DNA from: Marinobacter flavimaris
GTDB taxonomy: Bacteria > Pseudomonadota > Gammaproteobacteria > Pseudomonadales > Oleiphilaceae
Length of the DNA stretch: 64,000 bases
Reading direction: 5' to 3'
Assembly: GCF_002933295.1 (NCBI RefSeq)
Contig: NZ_PSSW01000004.1
Location: 186,001 to 250,000, forward strand
Shown here piece by piece: positions 1 through 9,839 of this stretch (position 1 is its first letter; every line of letters starts with the position of its first letter). The translations under genes were made by a program, and so were the position numbers. The notes beneath the pieces are model-generated. The model made no database searches and had not been told where the DNA came from. It was given only the letters and a program-made list of their open reading frames with translations.

Positions 1-1371
1 GATTTCCACTTCATCACCAACCTGTGCGCCGGACAGGCTGTAGCCATTGCGAAGCACCTCAAGATTCATGATGGTGATGGAATCGGTTCCGATGGCACTC
101 ACCCGTGCCTCGAGCTCAAAGTCATCATCGTCGTCGTCATCCTCGCGTTCAATGCTGATGGCCTCGAGGAATCCGCCGTCACTGCTCTGCTGGCGACCTT
201 CAATTTCGAGATAGTCTCCCACCTGCAGGCTCTGGATATCCTGAACGCGACTGCGACGGTCATCTCCGTCATCGTCGTCGTCATCAATCAGGGTATTGCC
301 GGTCAGCTGGACCCGGACGCCACTGACGACCATGGTTTCATTGGTCAGATCAAGAGACTCGATGCGACCATCCAGCTCGGCATCGGAATCCCGGCCTTCG
401 ATCTCTTCAGCCACCAGGACGCCATTGCGGAAATCCCCTTCCACTTTCACAAACAGGCCATCGGCAAGGTTGCTTTCGCGAAGATCGTCGAACTCGGTGC
501 CACCATCAATCTGGACGCGCACCCCATTCACCGAGAACTGGCCACTGGCGGCGTCATAGTCATAAATGCTTCCGGAGATTTCGACATCGTCATCATCGTC
601 GAAGAGGTCGTCCTCATCATCGATCTCCTCGGCCATGATGGTGTTGCCGTCCAGGTAGCCTTCCACTTCCACCACGATTCCGTTTGCCAGATCATCCAGG
701 GAGAAGCCGTCATCGCCGACAGCGCTGGTGTAATCAACCAGGAAACCGTTGATGGTGAAGGTCTGGGCGCTTGTGTCCAGATCGGCAACAACGCCTTCAA
801 TTTCTACTTCGTTGTTGTCATCGAATTCCAGGCCAATGGCCCGGGCACCCACAAAGCTTGCCCGGAAGCTGCCATCCTCAAGGCGCCAGGCGCTGACCCT
901 TACACGATAGCCCTGGGGATTGTCGGCAAGAGCCGCTGGTGTTGCGCCGCGGAAGACGGTTTTGCCATCCAGGGCAATGCTCTGGCCAAGCATGGTCAGA
1001 GTGCCGGTGCGGGTAACCTCATCCCAACTCATGCCGGAAATCGGCCCGCGCAGGGTATCGTCATAACTGACTTTGTCCGCCCGCCCCTGACCACTGTCAT
1101 CCCAATCGCCCTCAACTTTGAGGATCATGCCCTTTTCGAGCTGATCCTCGCGTTCCAGGCCATCGTCGCTGCTAACGCTGCCGTTGGTCTCAAATCGGGT
1201 ACCGTTCACGTAAACACTGCCGAAACCGGATACCGCCCCGACACTGGTCCCCGATGAAGCATCACTTGTTGAGGCGTCTCCAGAGCCACCGCCTCCGCAA
1301 GCGGCGAGCGCGCCAGCAAGAGCGCCGGTCATGGCCAGTTTCACTGCAATTGCTAAAGGTTTGCGATTCAT
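1..1371 (-). CDS. DUF5666 repeat lipoprotein (partial, C-terminus outside window)
   Basis: An open frame of 457 codons runs from ATG at 1371 to the left window edge without a stop. The N-terminus is a lipoprotein signal peptide with lipobox LAAC, followed by a Gly-rich linker, so the mature protein should be an envelope lipoprotein. The rest is a tandem series of about five 70-80 residue beta-rich units with recurring patterns such as VxVNGxRxxxxG and VEGxxxxG, typical of DUF5666. Several linkers are runs of 5-7 Asp. The strongly acidic, repetitive design suggests an extracytoplasmic binding or structural role, but no function is established. The true length is unknown because the gene is cut. 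Confidence 0.8.
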   Translation of the reverse strand, partial: MNRKPLAIAVKLAMTGALAGALAACGGGGSGDASTSDASSGTSVGAVSGFGSVYVNGTRFETNGSVSSDDGLEREDQLEKGMILKVEGDWDDSGQGRADKVSYDDTLRGPISGMSWDEVTRTGTLTMLGQSIALDGKTVFRGATPAALADNPQGYRVRVSAWRLEDGSFRASFVGARAIGLEFDDNNEVEIEGVVADLDTSAQTFTINGFLVDYTSAVGDDGFSLDDLANGIVVEVEGYLDGNTIMAEEIDDEDDLFDDDDDVEISGSIYDYDAASGQFSVNGVRVQIDGGTEFDDLRESNLADGLFVKVEGDFRNGVLVAEEIEGRDSDAELDGRIESLDLTNETMVVSGVRVQLTGNTLIDDDDDDGDDRRSRVQDIQSLQVGDYLEIEGRQQSSDGGFLEAISIEREDDDDDDDFELEARVSAIGTDSITIMNLEVLRNGYSLSGAQVGDEVEI

Positions 1372-1433
1372 CGTTCTTCTCCAGGCTTGTTGTTGCGTCC
1401 CCGGGCGACCGCGTTTAAACACCCGATCTTAAA

Positions 1434-1477
1434 TTGGGATATTTTTCCCAATCTTGTATTTGGGAATTTAATCCCAT
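1434..1477. promoter_or_regulatory. Tandem TTGGGA-N6-TCCCAA palindromes in divergent promoter
   Basis: Two inverted repeats with the same arms and the same 6-nt spacer lie 26 bp apart: TTGGGA/TCCCAA at 1434-1451 and TTGGGA/TCCCAT at 1460-1477. They sit in the AT-rich gap between the divergent DUF5666 lipoprotein and DUF6435 genes. Equal architecture argues for a dimeric regulator binding twice. I cannot name the regulator. Confidence 0.5.
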
Positions 1478-1576
1478 TTTTTGCGCCTGTCCAGTTTTTG
1501 ATCATGAAAATTTTGTGAACTTTATGGAGCGGGAAACGTAAATCTTTGAACAGTCAGCCAAAACAGGTTCATTACT

Positions 1577-1750
1577 ATGCTGGGATTTTTGAAAGGCGAT
1601 CCGAGGAAAAAACTGCAGAAGGAATACGAGGCGAAGCTCGCCAAAGCACTGGATGCCCAGCGCAACGGCGATCTGAGAACCCATGGAACCCTCATGGAGG
1701 AGGCAGAAAAGATCTACGCCGAGATCCAGGCGCTGGACGAAAAGAAATAA
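1577..1750 (+). CDS. DUF6435 family small protein
   Basis: A 57-residue protein beginning MLGFLKGDPRKKLQKEYE. It is highly charged (Lys/Glu-rich), has no membrane segment, and is predicted to be almost wholly helical, possibly a helical hairpin. The opening LGFLKGDPxKKLxKxY is the recognisable signature of DUF6435, small conserved gammaproteobacterial proteins of unknown function. The ATG at 1577 lacks a strong Shine-Dalgarno sequence. It lies divergently from the DUF5666 lipoprotein and convergently to cbpM. The family call rests on memory of the motif; no role is known. Confidence 0.7.
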   Translation: MLGFLKGDPRKKLQKEYEAKLAKALDAQRNGDLRTHGTLMEEAEKIYAEIQALDEKK

Positions 1751-1753
1751 GCG

Positions 1754-1773
1754 GGGGGAGCGTTTACTCCCCC
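1754..1773. terminator. Hairpin between convergent DUF6435 and cbpM
   Basis: GGGGGAG and CTCCCCC pair across a 6-nt loop. The hairpin overlaps the cbpM stop codon and lies 3 bases past the DUF6435 stop. No T tract follows on either strand, so it may act as a weak bidirectional terminator or 3'-end stabiliser. Confidence 0.45.
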
Positions 1774-2108
1774 ATCAATTGCCGGATGCGGTGATTGAGA
1801 CGGGCCACTTCCCGACGCATTTCCTCCACCTCATCGAGCAGTTCCAGAGACATGGCCAGGCCGGGCAGATTCATTTTCAGGTCCCTCTGTAATCTCTGCG
1901 CTTTGCGCAATCGGCTCAGGGCAGCGACATCGAACTCCCATTGCCGTGCCTCCGGGTAATCTTCCAGCGGGGCAATGATCCCGTAGTCCACCAGTTTTAT
2001 GACAAACTCGGCATGGCACTCGCCACGCTCGCATATTTCACGCAGGGTGAAGGTGCTGCCATCCTGGTCGACCACCTCTACCGTCAAAATATGATCCTGC
2101 TTGCTCAT
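1764..2108 (-). CDS. cbpM: Chaperone modulator CbpM
   Basis: A 114-residue protein of the CbpM/MerR-like HTH family that binds the J domain of CbpA and restrains its activity. The N-terminal half has the usual ILTVEVV...FTLREICERG opening. The middle contains LVDYGIIAPLE followed by LSRLRKAQRLQRDLKMNLPGLAMSLELLDEVEEM, the MerR-type helices and the LGxxLxxLDE-like segment of the family. The C-terminus is a coiled-coil-like helix. It starts 13 bases after cbpA on the same strand, as in E. coli cbpAM, so the pair is almost certainly co-transcribed. Confidence 0.85.
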   Translation of the reverse strand: MSKQDHILTVEVVDQDGSTFTLREICERGECHAEFVIKLVDYGIIAPLEDYPEARQWEFDVAALSRLRKAQRLQRDLKMNLPGLAMSLELLDEVEEMRREVARLNHRIRQLMGE

Positions 2109-2121
2109 ACCTTACTCCCGC

Positions 2122-3093
2122 TTACACGTGAAGCTTGCTGCGTGGATTGAAGTTTTTCTCTGCCTCGGCCAGTTGCTCGTAGAGCTTCTCGGCCTCGGCG
2201 CTGTGTTTCTCGGGCATGGTGATCTGCAGAATGACAATCTGATCACCCGGATGCTTGCCCGGGAACCCCTTGCCCTTGAGCCGCAGCTTCCGGCCACTGG
2301 TGGAGCCCTTCGGCACTTTCACATTTACCTTTGAGCCTACGGTTGGCACGGTCACCGTTGCCCCCAGAGCCGCTTCCCACGGCGCTATCGGCACAGTAAC
2401 CATGACATCCCGGCCCTCCACGGAAAAATGTGGATGCGGCGCAAACTCGACTTCAATGAACAGATCGCCCGGCTCAGCACCGCCCACACCCGGCGAACCC
2501 TGGCCTTTGAGGCGGATGTGCTGGCCTTCGCGCATGCCGGCGGGGATCTTCACTTTCAGGGTCTTTTGCCGGGGAATCACCCGGCCATGTTCATCGGCCT
2601 CGTGGACCGCGAAAGACACCTGTTTTTCACAGCCGTGAAACGCTTCTTCCAGGAACAGCGCAATCCTGGCGTGCACGTCCTCACCGCGCATTTTCATATT
2701 CTGGCGGAAACCGCCACCACCAAAGCCACCGGAAAAACCGCCCCGGCGTCCACCACCGAAGATCTCCTCGAAGAAGTCACTGAACTGGCGCGCATCGGCC
2801 TCGGTATAACCACCGCCACCGAAGCCGGACCCACTTTGCCAGCCCGGAGGTGGCTCGAAAGAACCATCCGCCCTGGCGCCGTATTTACGCAGCTGGTCGT
2901 ACTCCGCGCGCTTCTCGGGATCTTTCAGTACTTCGTAGGCTTCACCCACTTCCTTGAATTTGGTGTCGGCGTCCTCTTCCTTACTGACATCCGGATGGTA
3001 TTTCCGTGCCAGCTTTCGGTAGGCTTTTTTTATCTCCTCGGCGGAGGCAGACTCACTCACACCGAGCACGGCGTAATAGTCTTTGAAGTCCAT
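2122..3093 (-). CDS. cbpA: DnaJ-like co-chaperone / curved DNA-binding protein CbpA
   Basis: Class B J-domain protein of 323 residues. The J domain spans about residues 1-70 with the HPD motif at 33-35, which stimulates DnaK ATPase. A Gly/Phe-rich linker (about 80-135) is followed by two beta-barrel substrate-binding domains. The cysteine-rich zinc finger of true DnaJ is absent, and with the adjacent cbpM this fits CbpA. I chose ATG at 3093 (MDFKDYY) because GAGG lies about 7 bases upstream; a GTG five codons earlier is in frame but less well placed. In E. coli CbpA also binds curved DNA and is induced in stationary phase. Confidence 0.9.
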   Translation of the reverse strand: MDFKDYYAVLGVSESASAEEIKKAYRKLARKYHPDVSKEEDADTKFKEVGEAYEVLKDPEKRAEYDQLRKYGARADGSFEPPPGWQSGSGFGGGGYTEADARQFSDFFEEIFGGGRRGGFSGGFGGGGFRQNMKMRGEDVHARIALFLEEAFHGCEKQVSFAVHEADEHGRVIPRQKTLKVKIPAGMREGQHIRLKGQGSPGVGGAEPGDLFIEVEFAPHPHFSVEGRDVMVTVPIAPWEAALGATVTVPTVGSKVNVKVPKGSTSGRKLRLKGKGFPGKHPGDQIVILQITMPEKHSAEAEKLYEQLAEAEKNFNPRSKLHV

Positions 3094-3210
3094 CAGGATC
3101 CTCACCACTGGTTATTCTGCTGGGCGTACGCCCGCTTACTAACCACTATATTTGATGAGATTGGGGAAATTACAAGGGGAAGGTCGTTCGTACTTGAGGT
3201 GGGTCAGGCA

Positions 3211-3234
3211 TTTGGGGCGGAGATCCGCCCCAAA
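3211..3234. terminator. GC-rich palindrome downstream of fba
   Basis: A near-perfect palindrome with 11-bp arms (TTTGGGGCGGA / TCCGCCCCAAA) lies 13 bases past the fba stop and ahead of the cbpA promoter region. It is a plausible 3' hairpin for the tkt-epd-pgk-fba operon. There is no clear T run after it, so Rho-independent termination is uncertain. Confidence 0.5.
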
Positions 3235-3247
3235 TGAATAACATAAC

Positions 3248-4312
3248 TTACTTAACTTTCGGATCCAGCTCACCGGAGGCGTAACGCTCGAACATGCGCT
3301 CAAGGTTCACCGGCTTGATTTTGCTGGCGTTGCCGGCACAACCGAAGGCTTCGTAGCGTGCGATGCACACTTCGGTCATGGCCTTCATCGTTTCCTTGAG
3401 GAATTTGCGCGGGTCGAACTCGGCCGGGTTTTCAGCCAGGAAGCGACGGACCGCGCCGGTGCTGGCCAGGCGCAGGTCGGTGTCGATGTTGACCTTGCGC
3501 ACGCCGTGCTTGATGCCCTCTACAATTTCTTCGACCGGCACACCATAGGTTTCCGGAATCTCGCCACCGTATTCGTTGATGATCTTCAGCCACTCCTGGG
3601 GTACGGAGCTGGAGCCGTGCATAACCAGGTGGGTGTCCGGGATGCGAGCGTGGATGGCTTTGATCTGGTCGATGGCCAGGATGTCGCCTGTGGGCGGACG
3701 GGTGAACTTGTAGGCGCCGTGGCTGGTGCCGATGGCAATGGCCAGGGCATCAACGTGGGTTTTCTTGACGAAGTCCGCCGCTTCTTCCGGGTCGGTCAGC
3801 ATCTGGCTGTGATCCAGGGTACCTTCGGCACCGATGCCGTCTTCTTCACCGGCCTGGCCGGTTTCGAGAGAACCCAGGCAACCCAGCTCGCCTTCTACGG
3901 AGACACCGCAGGCGTGGGCCATTTCAACGGTGCGACGGGTAACATCAACGTTGTATTCGTAGTCGGTGGGGGTTTTACCGTCTTCACCGAGGGAGCCGTC
4001 CATCATCACGGAGCTGAAGCCCAGCTGGATGGAGCGCTGGCACACGGAGGGGCTGGTGCCGTGGTCCTGGTGCATGACCACCGGGATGTGCGGGAATTCC
4101 TCGATGGCCGCCAGGATCAGATGGCGCAGAAATGGCGCACCGGCGTACTTACGGGCACCGGCGGAGGCCTGGACAATCACCGGCGAATCGGTTTTGTCGG
4201 CGGCTTCCATGATGGCGCGCATCTGTTCCAGGTTGTTGACGTTAAAGGCTGGCACACCGTAACCATGCTCGGCGGCGTGATCCAGCATTTGCCGCATCGA
4301 AATCAGGGCCAT
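3248..4312 (-). CDS. fba: Class II fructose-1,6-bisphosphate aldolase
   Basis: A 354-residue zinc-dependent aldolase of the Calvin-cycle subtype that interconverts fructose-1,6-bisphosphate with DHAP and glyceraldehyde-3-phosphate. The HQDHG motif at 81-85 gives the catalytic Asp83 and zinc ligand His84. Later segments [12 protein letters not shown] and [10 protein letters not shown] supply further metal and phosphate contacts, and [11 protein letters not shown] is family-typical. It is the last gene of the minus-strand operon tkt-epd-pgk-fba, 54 bases after pgk, where gluconeogenic and pentose-phosphate enzymes meet. Full length, nothing missing. Confidence 0.96.
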   Translation of the reverse strand: MALISMRQMLDHAAEHGYGVPAFNVNNLEQMRAIMEAADKTDSPVIVQASAGARKYAGAPFLRHLILAAIEEFPHIPVVMHQDHGTSPSVCQRSIQLGFSSVMMDGSLGEDGKTPTDYEYNVDVTRRTVEMAHACGVSVEGELGCLGSLETGQAGEEDGIGAEGTLDHSQMLTDPEEAADFVKKTHVDALAIAIGTSHGAYKFTRPPTGDILAIDQIKAIHARIPDTHLVMHGSSSVPQEWLKIINEYGGEIPETYGVPVEEIVEGIKHGVRKVNIDTDLRLASTGAVRRFLAENPAEFDPRKFLKETMKAMTEVCIARYEAFGCAGNASKIKPVNLERMFERYASGELDPKVK

Positions 4313-4366
4313 GGGTCGTCTCCTTCATTTGGACTTTGGGGATAGTTGGATTCTTTCAGTAACTCG

Positions 4367-5527
4367 TTACGCGCCGCGTTCTTCCAGCACCGCTACTGCC
4401 GGGAGCGTCTTTCCTTCTACGAATTCCAGGAACGCGCCACCACCGGTGGAGATGTACGAGATTTTGTCAGCAACGCCGTACTTGTCAACGGCGGCGACGG
4501 TATCACCACCGCCGGCGAGGGAGAAGGCGTCACTTTCGGCGATGGCATTAGCAAGCGCTTTGGTGCCGTTGCCGAACTGGTCGAATTCGAAAACGCCAAC
4601 CGGGCCGTTCCAGAGGATGGTTTTGGCGTTTTTCAGCAGTTCAGCGAATTCGCCCGCGGTCTCTGGGCCCACATCGAGAATCATGTCGTCGTCGGTGACG
4701 TCGGAGATGTTCTTGACGGTTGCGGTGGCGGTTTCGGCGAACTCGCTGGCAACAACCACGTCGACCGGCAGCGGGATTTCAACGCGACTGGCGATGTCTT
4801 TGGCGGTGTCGATCAGGTCGTGTTCGCATAGCGATTTGCCGACCGGGTGACCGGCCGCGGCCAGGAAGGTGTTGGCGATGCCGCCGCCCACGATGATGGA
4901 GTCACACACTTTCTCAAGGGCGTTGAGCACGTCCAGTTTGGTAGAAACCTTGGAGCCGCCAACGATGGCAACCACCGGTTTGGCCGGGTTGTCCAGGGCT
5001 TTGCCAAGGGCTTCAAGCTCGGCCGCCAGCAGCGGGCCGGCGCAGGCCTCTGGGGCGAATCTCGCCACGCCGTGGGTGGAGGCCTGGGCGCGGTGCGCCG
5101 TGCCGAAGGCGTCCATGACGTAGACATCGCACAGGGCCGCGTACTTCTTCGCGAGGTCTTCGTTGTCTTTCTTTTCGCCCTTGTTGAAGCGAACGTTCTC
5201 GAACAGGACAACTTCGCCATCGGCGACTTCAACGCCGTCCAGATAGTCCTTGATCAGGCGAACTTCCTGGCCCAGCACCTTGGTCAGGTGGTCGGCGACC
5301 GGCTTCATGGAGGAGGCTTCGTCGTAAACGCCTTCCTCCGGGCGGCCCAGATGGGACATCAGCATGACTTTGGCGCCCGCGTCTTTAGCCGCCTTGATGG
5401 TGGGCAGTGACGCGCGAATGCGGGCGTCACTGGAGACTTTGCCGTCCTTGACCGGCACGTTCAAATCTTCGCGGATCAGCACTCGCTTACCGGCGAGGTT
5501 AAGGTCGGTCATTCTCTTGATGGCCAT
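4367..5527 (-). CDS. pgk: Phosphoglycerate kinase
   Basis: A 386-residue cytosolic enzyme transferring phosphate between 1,3-bisphosphoglycerate and ADP. The N-terminal REDLNVP motif carries the substrate-binding Asp and Asn, and SHLGRP follows near residue 60. The C-terminal nucleotide domain has [20 protein letters not shown] and GGGDTVAAV, all standard PGK motifs. The length matches the bacterial family. It lies between epd (29-bp gap) and fba (54-bp gap) on the same strand, so it belongs to one operon. Confidence 0.97.
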   Translation of the reverse strand: MAIKRMTDLNLAGKRVLIREDLNVPVKDGKVSSDARIRASLPTIKAAKDAGAKVMLMSHLGRPEEGVYDEASSMKPVADHLTKVLGQEVRLIKDYLDGVEVADGEVVLFENVRFNKGEKKDNEDLAKKYAALCDVYVMDAFGTAHRAQASTHGVARFAPEACAGPLLAAELEALGKALDNPAKPVVAIVGGSKVSTKLDVLNALEKVCDSIIVGGGIANTFLAAAGHPVGKSLCEHDLIDTAKDIASRVEIPLPVDVVVASEFAETATATVKNISDVTDDDMILDVGPETAGEFAELLKNAKTILWNGPVGVFEFDQFGNGTKALANAIAESDAFSLAGGGDTVAAVDKYGVADKISYISTGGGAFLEFVEGKTLPAVAVLEERGA

Positions 5528-5556
5528 AACGTTCGTCCCTTCAACAAAATTTCAGA

Positions 5557-6588
5557 TTAAGAATGTTTGGTTAACCAGCTTTTGCTGACATCGAGCATCC
5601 GGTTCGCGAACCCCCACTCATTATCGAACCAACACAGCACTTTCACCATGGTGCCCCCGGTGACCCGGGTCTGGCCGCCATCCACCACGCCGGAGTGGGC
5701 ATCGTGGTTGAAGTCGGAGCTGGCCAGCAGTTCGTCGGTATAGCCGAGTATGCTCTTTAACGGGCCGTTGGCGGCCTCTTCTAACAGGTTGTTCACCGCT
5801 GCCACGTTGGTGGCTTTGCCCACGTTCACCACCATGTCGATGGCGGAGACATTCATGGTCGGCACCCGCATGGCGACCGAACTGAACTTGCCTTCCATGC
5901 TCGGCAGCAACCGCTCAATACCTTTCGCAAGACCGGTTTCCACCGGAACGATGTTGTGCAGGGCGCTGCGGGTTCGTCGCAAATCCTGGTGGTGGTAGGC
6001 ATCGATAACCGGCTGGTCATTCATGGCCGCGTGAATCGTGGTGGTACTGCCCTGCTGCACGCCAAAGGCGTCGTCCAGCACCTTGATCACAGGCACCAGG
6101 CAGTTGGTGGTGCAGGAGGCGGCTGCAACGATCACGTCTTCCGGTGTGAGATCAGCGTGGTTGACCCCGTAGACAACGGTGCGGTCCACATCGGACTCGG
6201 CCGGCTGCGAGAAGAGCAGGCGTCTGGCCCCGGAATCGATGTGCTTCTCGGCCGTAGCACGATCCGAGAAGGCGCCGGAACATTCCAGTACCAGATCGAC
6301 ATCAAGCAGGCGCCAGGGCAGCTCTGCCGGGTCAGCGTGACTCAACACGCGGATGGCATCGCCATTGACCATCAGGTCCTGACCCGATACCGAAATGTCA
6401 CCCTGGAAACGCCCGTGGGTGGAATCGTATCGGGTCAGGTGGGCAATGGTGTCGATATCCGACAACTCGTTGATCGCGACCACCTGAAGGTGATCGCGGA
6501 AGCCGTTTTCATAAAGCGCACGCAACACGCACTGGCCGATTCGGCCGTACCCGTTGATGGCGACACGAAAAGGCGCAGAGTCCGTCAT
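5557..6588 (-). CDS. epd: Erythrose-4-phosphate dehydrogenase (GAPDH family)
   Basis: A 343-residue NAD-dependent dehydrogenase of the GAPDH fold. The Rossmann motif INGYGRIGQ is at 11-19 and the active-site SCTTNC is at 158-163 with nucleophile Cys159. Segments HAAMNDQPVIDAYH and DLRRTRSALHN, together with the tkt-pgk-fba context, favour Epd, which oxidises erythrose-4-phosphate toward pyridoxal phosphate, over glycolytic GapA. Side activity on glyceraldehyde-3-phosphate cannot be excluded. Its ATG overlaps the tkt stop as TGATG, so the two are translationally coupled. Confidence 0.85.
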   Translation of the reverse strand: MTDSAPFRVAINGYGRIGQCVLRALYENGFRDHLQVVAINELSDIDTIAHLTRYDSTHGRFQGDISVSGQDLMVNGDAIRVLSHADPAELPWRLLDVDLVLECSGAFSDRATAEKHIDSGARRLLFSQPAESDVDRTVVYGVNHADLTPEDVIVAAASCTTNCLVPVIKVLDDAFGVQQGSTTTIHAAMNDQPVIDAYHHQDLRRTRSALHNIVPVETGLAKGIERLLPSMEGKFSSVAMRVPTMNVSAIDMVVNVGKATNVAAVNNLLEEAANGPLKSILGYTDELLASSDFNHDAHSGVVDGGQTRVTGGTMVKVLCWFDNEWGFANRMLDVSKSWLTKHS

Positions 6589-8588
6589 CAGGCGTCCAGA
6601 AGCTCAGCAGCCACTTCCAGGACATTGTCGACGGTAAAGCCGAATTCCTTGAACAGCTCACCGGCCGGGGCGGACTCACCGAAGGTGGTCATGCCGATGA
6701 TGCGACCGTCCAGGCCAACGTACTTGTACCAGTAATCGGCAATGCCGGCTTCAATGGCGATGCGGTTGGTGACATCCAGCGGCAGGACCTGCTGCTTGTA
6801 CTCGGCGCTCTGGGCATCGAACACGTCCGTGGACGGCATGGAAACCACGCGCACGTTCTTGCCCTGATCACGAAGCTGGGCAGCCGCATCCTGCGCCAGG
6901 CCGACTTCGGAGCCGGTGGCAATCAGGATCAGGTCCGGCGTGCCTTCGCTGTCTGACAGGATATAGGCGCCCTTGGCTACGTCCGCCAGCTGTTGGGCAT
7001 CGCGCGGCTGTGCCGGCAGCCCCTGACGGGAGAAGACCATGGCGGTCGGGCCATCGGTGCGCTCAAGAGCTGCTTTCCAGGCCACTGCGGATTCAACAGT
7101 ATCCGCCGGACGCCACATGCTCATGTTGGGCGTGGTGCGCAGACTGGCCATCTGCTCGATAGGCTGGTGAGTCGGGCCATCTTCACCCAGGCCGATGGAG
7201 TCGTGGGTGAACACGAAGATGGAACGCTGCTTCATCAGCGCAGCCATGCGCACGGCGTTGCGGCAATATTCCATGAAGATCAGGAAGGTCGCGCCGTAGG
7301 GCACGAAACCGCCGTGCAGGGCGATGCCGTTCATGATCGCAGCCATGCCGAATTCACGGACACCGTAATAGATGTAGTTACCGCTGGCATCTTCCTTGGT
7401 CAGACCCTTGGTGTCGGACCAGATAGTCAGGTTGGAACCGGCCAGGTCGGCAGAGCCGCCCATCAGTTCCGGCAGCAGCGGGCCGTAAGCGTTCAGAGTG
7501 TTCTGGGACGCCTTGCGGGAAGCCACAGTCTCGGCCTTGTCCTGGCATTCCTGGATGTAAGCCTGGGCCTTCTCGGCAAAGTCGGCGGGCAGGTCGCCAG
7601 CCATGCGGCGCTTGAACTCAGCCGCCAGTTCCGGCTCCGCTTTTTCGTAGGCGGCAAACTTCTGTTCCCACTCGGACTGGGCAGCGGCACCTTTTTCACG
7701 GGCGTTCCAGGCACTGGCGATGTCGGCCGGAATTTCGAACGGACCGTACTGCCAGCCCAACTGCTCGCGGGTCAGGGTGATTTCGTCGTCACCCAGGGGG
7801 GCACCGTGACAGCTTTCCTTGCCCTGTTTGTTCGGGGAACCAAAGCCGATGATGGTCTTGCAGCAGATCAGCGTGGGCTGTTCGGTGTTGGCACGGGCGG
7901 CTTCGATCGCGGCGCGAATGGCGTCAGCATCATGGCCGTCGACTGCGGGAATCACCTGCCAGCCGTAAGACTCGAAACGCTGCGGGGTGTTATCAGTAAA
8001 CCAGCCATCCACTTCGCCATCGATGGAGATGCCGTTGTCGTCATAGAAGAACACAAGCTTGCCGAGGCCGAGGGTGCCTGCCAGGGAGGCAACTTCGTGA
8101 GAGATGCCTTCCATCAGGCAGCCGTCGCCGAGGAACGCGTAGGTGTAGTGGTCAACGATCTCGTGGCCCGGACGGTTGAACTGCGCTGCCAGGGACTTCT
8201 CGGCAATGGCGAAACCAACGGCGTTGGCAATACCCTGGCCCAGGGGGCCGGTGGTGGTTTCGATACCCGGGGTGTAGCCGTACTCGGGGTGGCCCGGCGT
8301 CTTGGAGTGCAACTGACGGAAGTTCTTGATGTCTTCGATGGAAACGTCGTAACCGCTCAGGTGCAGCAGGGAGTACTGCAGCATGGAGCCGTGACCGTTG
8401 GACAGCACGAAGCGGTCCCGGTTGGCCCACTGAGGGTTGGCCGGGTTGTGGCTCAGGTAATCGTTCCACAGAACCTCGGCGATATCCGCCATACCCATGG
8501 GCGCACCCGGGTGGCCGGACTTGGCTTTCTGAACCGCATCCATGCTCAGCGCGCGAATGGCGTTGGCGAGATCTTTACGAGACGGCAT
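6588..8588 (-). CDS. tkt: Transketolase
   Basis: A 666-residue thiamine-diphosphate enzyme exchanging two-carbon units between pentose-phosphate sugars. The N-terminal PP domain has the GDGCLMEG motif near residue 154 for ThDP-Mg binding and the early HPGAPMG segment. The Pyr domain contains [18 protein letters not shown] and [16 protein letters not shown], carrying the catalytic Glu and His. It is the first gene of the minus-strand operon, 235 bp from the divergent SahR-like regulator, so the operon promoter must lie in 8589-8820. It is full length for the family. Confidence 0.97.
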   Translation of the reverse strand: MPSRKDLANAIRALSMDAVQKAKSGHPGAPMGMADIAEVLWNDYLSHNPANPQWANRDRFVLSNGHGSMLQYSLLHLSGYDVSIEDIKNFRQLHSKTPGHPEYGYTPGIETTTGPLGQGIANAVGFAIAEKSLAAQFNRPGHEIVDHYTYAFLGDGCLMEGISHEVASLAGTLGLGKLVFFYDDNGISIDGEVDGWFTDNTPQRFESYGWQVIPAVDGHDADAIRAAIEAARANTEQPTLICCKTIIGFGSPNKQGKESCHGAPLGDDEITLTREQLGWQYGPFEIPADIASAWNAREKGAAAQSEWEQKFAAYEKAEPELAAEFKRRMAGDLPADFAEKAQAYIQECQDKAETVASRKASQNTLNAYGPLLPELMGGSADLAGSNLTIWSDTKGLTKEDASGNYIYYGVREFGMAAIMNGIALHGGFVPYGATFLIFMEYCRNAVRMAALMKQRSIFVFTHDSIGLGEDGPTHQPIEQMASLRTTPNMSMWRPADTVESAVAWKAALERTDGPTAMVFSRQGLPAQPRDAQQLADVAKGAYILSDSEGTPDLILIATGSEVGLAQDAAAQLRDQGKNVRVVSMPSTDVFDAQSAEYKQQVLPLDVTNRIAIEAGIADYWYKYVGLDGRIIGMTTFGESAPAGELFKEFGFTVDNVLEVAAELLDA

Positions 8589-8761
8589 TGACGTTTCTCC
8601 AGTGTTTTGCAGGAAAAGAATTCGTAGTGATTAAAGGGCGATCAAAATGAGGCGCGTATTTTCGCCGATTAGTGTGTGCCGGGGCAAATCGGCATGTGCC
8701 TGTTTCACGATTGTTTGCCTGTGGATTTCCGAAAGGTCTGATTTCAAAGAACGATAAATCT

Positions 8762-8781
8762 ATATCAAAATTTTTTGATAT
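8762..8781. promoter_or_regulatory. Predicted SahR-type operator upstream of the regulator gene
   Basis: A 20-bp palindrome ATATCAAAAT/TTTTTGATAT, 9 of 10 positions paired, lies 42 bp ahead of the ATG of the ArsR-methyltransferase regulator and in the gap shared with tkt. An almost identical palindrome precedes metK at 9840. Two matching copies, one before the regulator and one before a SAM-cycle gene, point to the regulator's own binding site. Confidence 0.65.
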
Positions 8782-8823
8782 GCCTATTGATTGACCACCC
8801 GAAGCCCCCTACACTTCGTTTCC

Positions 8824-9825
8824 ATGACATCCATGAACACATACGCCGATAACCTGTCCTCCGTGGACGCACTGGCCCCGATCTTCAAAGCGGGCGGGGA
8901 TCCGTTGCGGCTGGAGATTCTGCGTGTGTTGAGACGGGATACGTTCGGAGTTCTGGAGCTCAGCCAGTTGTTTGATATGCGCCAGTCCGGTATGAGCCAC
9001 CACCTGAAGGTAATGAACAAGGCTGGTCTGCTTGAGCCCCAGCGTGAAGGCAATGCGATTTTCTATCGCCGCCCGCTGCACCTGGACAGCGACAAGCCAA
9101 CCGACCAGACCATCCGACAGATATTTGAAGCGGTAGACCGGGTGCCACTGCCACCACATCTGCAGGAGCGCATTGAGGCCATTCGCACTCAGCGCGCAGA
9201 CCAGTCCCAGGCTTTCTTCGCCCGGCATGCAGAGCAGTTCCGCGAGCAGCAGGAACTGATCGCCGCTTTTGATCTTTACGCAGAGCCGGTCGCGGAAATG
9301 ATCCGCAAACGGTCCCGCAAACATCAATGGCAGGCCGCACTGGAAATCGGCCCCGGCGAGGGTGCCTTCCTACCGGTTCTGGCAGAGCTTTGTGGGCATG
9401 TGGTTGCCCTGGATAACAGCCGGGACATGCTGGCCAAGGCCACCCGCACCTGCATTGACGAACGGCTGAACAACATCGACCTGATAGAAGGTGTTACCGA
9501 CACCCTGCTGGCCAGGGGCGACGCCTTCGACCTGGTCGTTGCGAATATGGTTCTGCATCACGTGCCCAGCCCCGCTGACATCTTCCTTGATGCCGCGGCG
9601 TTGATGAACAACGGCGGCTGCTTCGTAATCAGCGACCTGTGCAGTCACGACCAGGACTGGGCAAAAGCAAACTGCGGTGATCTCTGGCTCGGGTTTGAGC
9701 CGGAAGAGCTCACCACCTGGGCCGCGGACGCCGGCCTGGTTGCCGGAGAACAGCTGTTTATCGGCTTGCGGAACGGGTTCCAGATCCAGGTTCGGGAATT
9801 CTGGAAACACAGCGGTCAGATTTGA
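8824..9825 (+). CDS. ArsR-type regulator fused to SAM methyltransferase (SahR-like)
   Basis: A 333-residue two-domain protein. Residues 15-82 form an ArsR winged helix (FGVLELSQLFDMRQSGMSHHLKVM is the recognition region). Residues about 150-300 form a class I methyltransferase fold with motif I LEIGPGEGAF at 173-182 and a VVANMVLHHV motif. It stands directly before metK-ahcY-metF. SahR regulators sense S-adenosylhomocysteine and repress SAM-cycle genes, and fused forms of this build are known in Proteobacteria. Whether the methyltransferase domain catalyses or only senses SAH is open. I chose ATG at 8824; a second ATG lies at 8833 and TTG at 8791 seems too close to the operator. Confidence 0.8.
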   Translation: MTSMNTYADNLSSVDALAPIFKAGGDPLRLEILRVLRRDTFGVLELSQLFDMRQSGMSHHLKVMNKAGLLEPQREGNAIFYRRPLHLDSDKPTDQTIRQIFEAVDRVPLPPHLQERIEAIRTQRADQSQAFFARHAEQFREQQELIAAFDLYAEPVAEMIRKRSRKHQWQAALEIGPGEGAFLPVLAELCGHVVALDNSRDMLAKATRTCIDERLNNIDLIEGVTDTLLARGDAFDLVVANMVLHHVPSPADIFLDAAALMNNGGCFVISDLCSHDQDWAKANCGDLWLGFEPEELTTWAADAGLVAGEQLFIGLRNGFQIQVREFWKHSGQI

Positions 9826-9839
9826 CGACCTGGATCGCA

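Noticed and set aside
2428-3237. Long open frame opposite cbpA
   Set aside because: It lies antisense to a clear DnaJ-like gene and its translation shows no family motif; it reflects codon bias of the GC-rich coding strand.
6993-8591. 532-codon frame antisense to tkt
   Set aside because: Transketolase is unmistakable on the other strand. The frame has no domain pattern and no ribosome site.
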